Below the pieces are notes generated by a model, which was not told the origin of the DNA, did not search any database, and worked only from the letters and a program-made list of their open reading frames with translations. A stretch of 64,000 nt of DNA, from positions 85,309,960-85,373,959 of the forward strand of contig OX377206.1 of assembly GCA_947396885.1 (NCBI GenBank), written 5' to 3'. A program made the position numbers and the translations under genes. The stretch is from Heligmosomoides polygyrus polygyrus (taxonomy: Eukaryota; Nematoda; Chromadorea; Rhabditida; Heligmosomidae). Below, piece by piece: positions 63,531 through 64,000 of this stretch (position 1 is its first letter; each line of letters opens with the position of its first letter).

Positions 63531-64000
63531 CACGGCACCTTCCTGAACCCTTACTGAAAGTTAAACCCACCAGTTGCCGTATTCGACCTCACGTAAACTC
63601 CCCTCCCCTTGCATTTTGAATTATTTTCCCGCTCTCAGCGATTCGAATCCATGTCTGCGGGCGGTGCAGAGCGAAATGTCAGAATTTGTATAAGCGGTGA
63701 CCCTTCGACGTTGCAGTGGCTTTGAATACGAAATAAACAACGACACACATCCAAAGGAAAAAACAACACTAAGTTATTCTCTTCACACCTGCGTGTTTTT
63801 TTTGTTCTTAAGCATGCAACTCGAAAAGCTTCGATTATAGAACCATATATGTAAATGAAACGTCGCTAAATGTTATTGTGCTCGAAAACCTGATGCTCCG
63901 TGAATTTCTGTCACGTTGGGTTGTGCGTGTGGACATTTTCAGGCTACTTACGTGTTCTGGAGTGATCGCGTGTAGCTGCTCATGTCCCTTTTGCTTTCTG

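Larger units (their letters stand above)
59148..64000 (+). repeat. Rab6-like tandem unit D (runs off the window)
   Basis: The least decayed unit. The order is as in unit A: TTGTTCGAATTTGTTCCGGG, GCATGCCTAG marks, two exon sets, the LRPIAG exon, MITE M remnant (62650-62776), GGAATGTCCCAAG block and the EEVVVIE stretch (63393 on). It has no large insertion except for extra sequence at about 63535-63800 (AAGTTAAACCCACCAG on), absent from units A and C. Confidence 0.7.

Noticed and set aside
1..64000. CRISPR arrays, operons, rRNA or functional tRNA genes
   Set aside because: None seen. tRNA-like A and B boxes are all within SINE copies that lack a foldable cloverleaf, and tandem repeats lack spacers.

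Overview
The window is eukaryotic and looks like a gene-poor, transposon-rich stretch of a strongylid nematode genome (hookworm-like). The basis is 49-74 bp GT-AG introns, a spliced-leader-type TTTCAG directly before a start codon, RTE and CR1-like LINEs, a tRNA-derived SINE, and strong mixing of AT-rich and GC-rich segments. The clade is an inference from sequence style; no database was searched.

Underneath everything lies a tandem array of four diverged copies of one block: a minus-strand SINE, an AT-rich repeat of about 0.9 kb (called R here), and a 4-6 kb unit holding decayed exons of a Rab6-like small GTPase. The units are A (3231-9515), B (13231-13318 continuing at 30939-37560), C (45446-50255) and D (59148 to the window end). 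In each unit the C-terminal half of Rab6 (switch-distal helix, G4 region, the TSAK region, an LRPIAG segment) is seen, in two successive exon sets. No P-loop exon was found.

The array has been broken by successive insertions. R before unit A is preceded by a SINE split by a 2.0 kb TIR-bounded segment (274-2293). Unit A carries a Penelope-like GIY-YIG element (6300-7454). The next R carries a CR1-like LINE tail, itself split by a hAT element (10438-11926) with a perfect 8-bp target duplication. Unit B is split by a 17.6 kb segment (13319-30938) with matching inverted ends and a restorable target site. That segment contains a centromeric-histone (CENP-A-like) gene on the minus strand (exons between 22850 and 18671), a multi-exon gene tail on the plus strand (27809-28638), a possible two-exon gene tail (17575-17981), two copies of a 1.16 kb element, a 42-bp minisatellite and several perfect hairpins. 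Unit B also carries a CR1-like LINE tail flanked by a 153-bp direct duplication (33015-34346) and a long-TIR element (34985-36107). R before unit C carries a CR1-like LINE fragment, a decayed RTE element (39283-42019) and an apparently intact RTE element (42198-45346).

R before unit D carries the most unusual object: an LTR-retrotransposon-like element (LTRs 52038-52457 and 58724-59146, primer-binding-like site, polypurine tract, leader intron). Its only long ORF (54948-58544, 1198 codons) is a UPF1-like superfamily 1 helicase. No gag or reverse transcriptase is visible. A 5'-truncated second copy sits head-to-tail upstream, sharing the middle LTR. The firmest host protein call in the window is the CENP-A-like histone.
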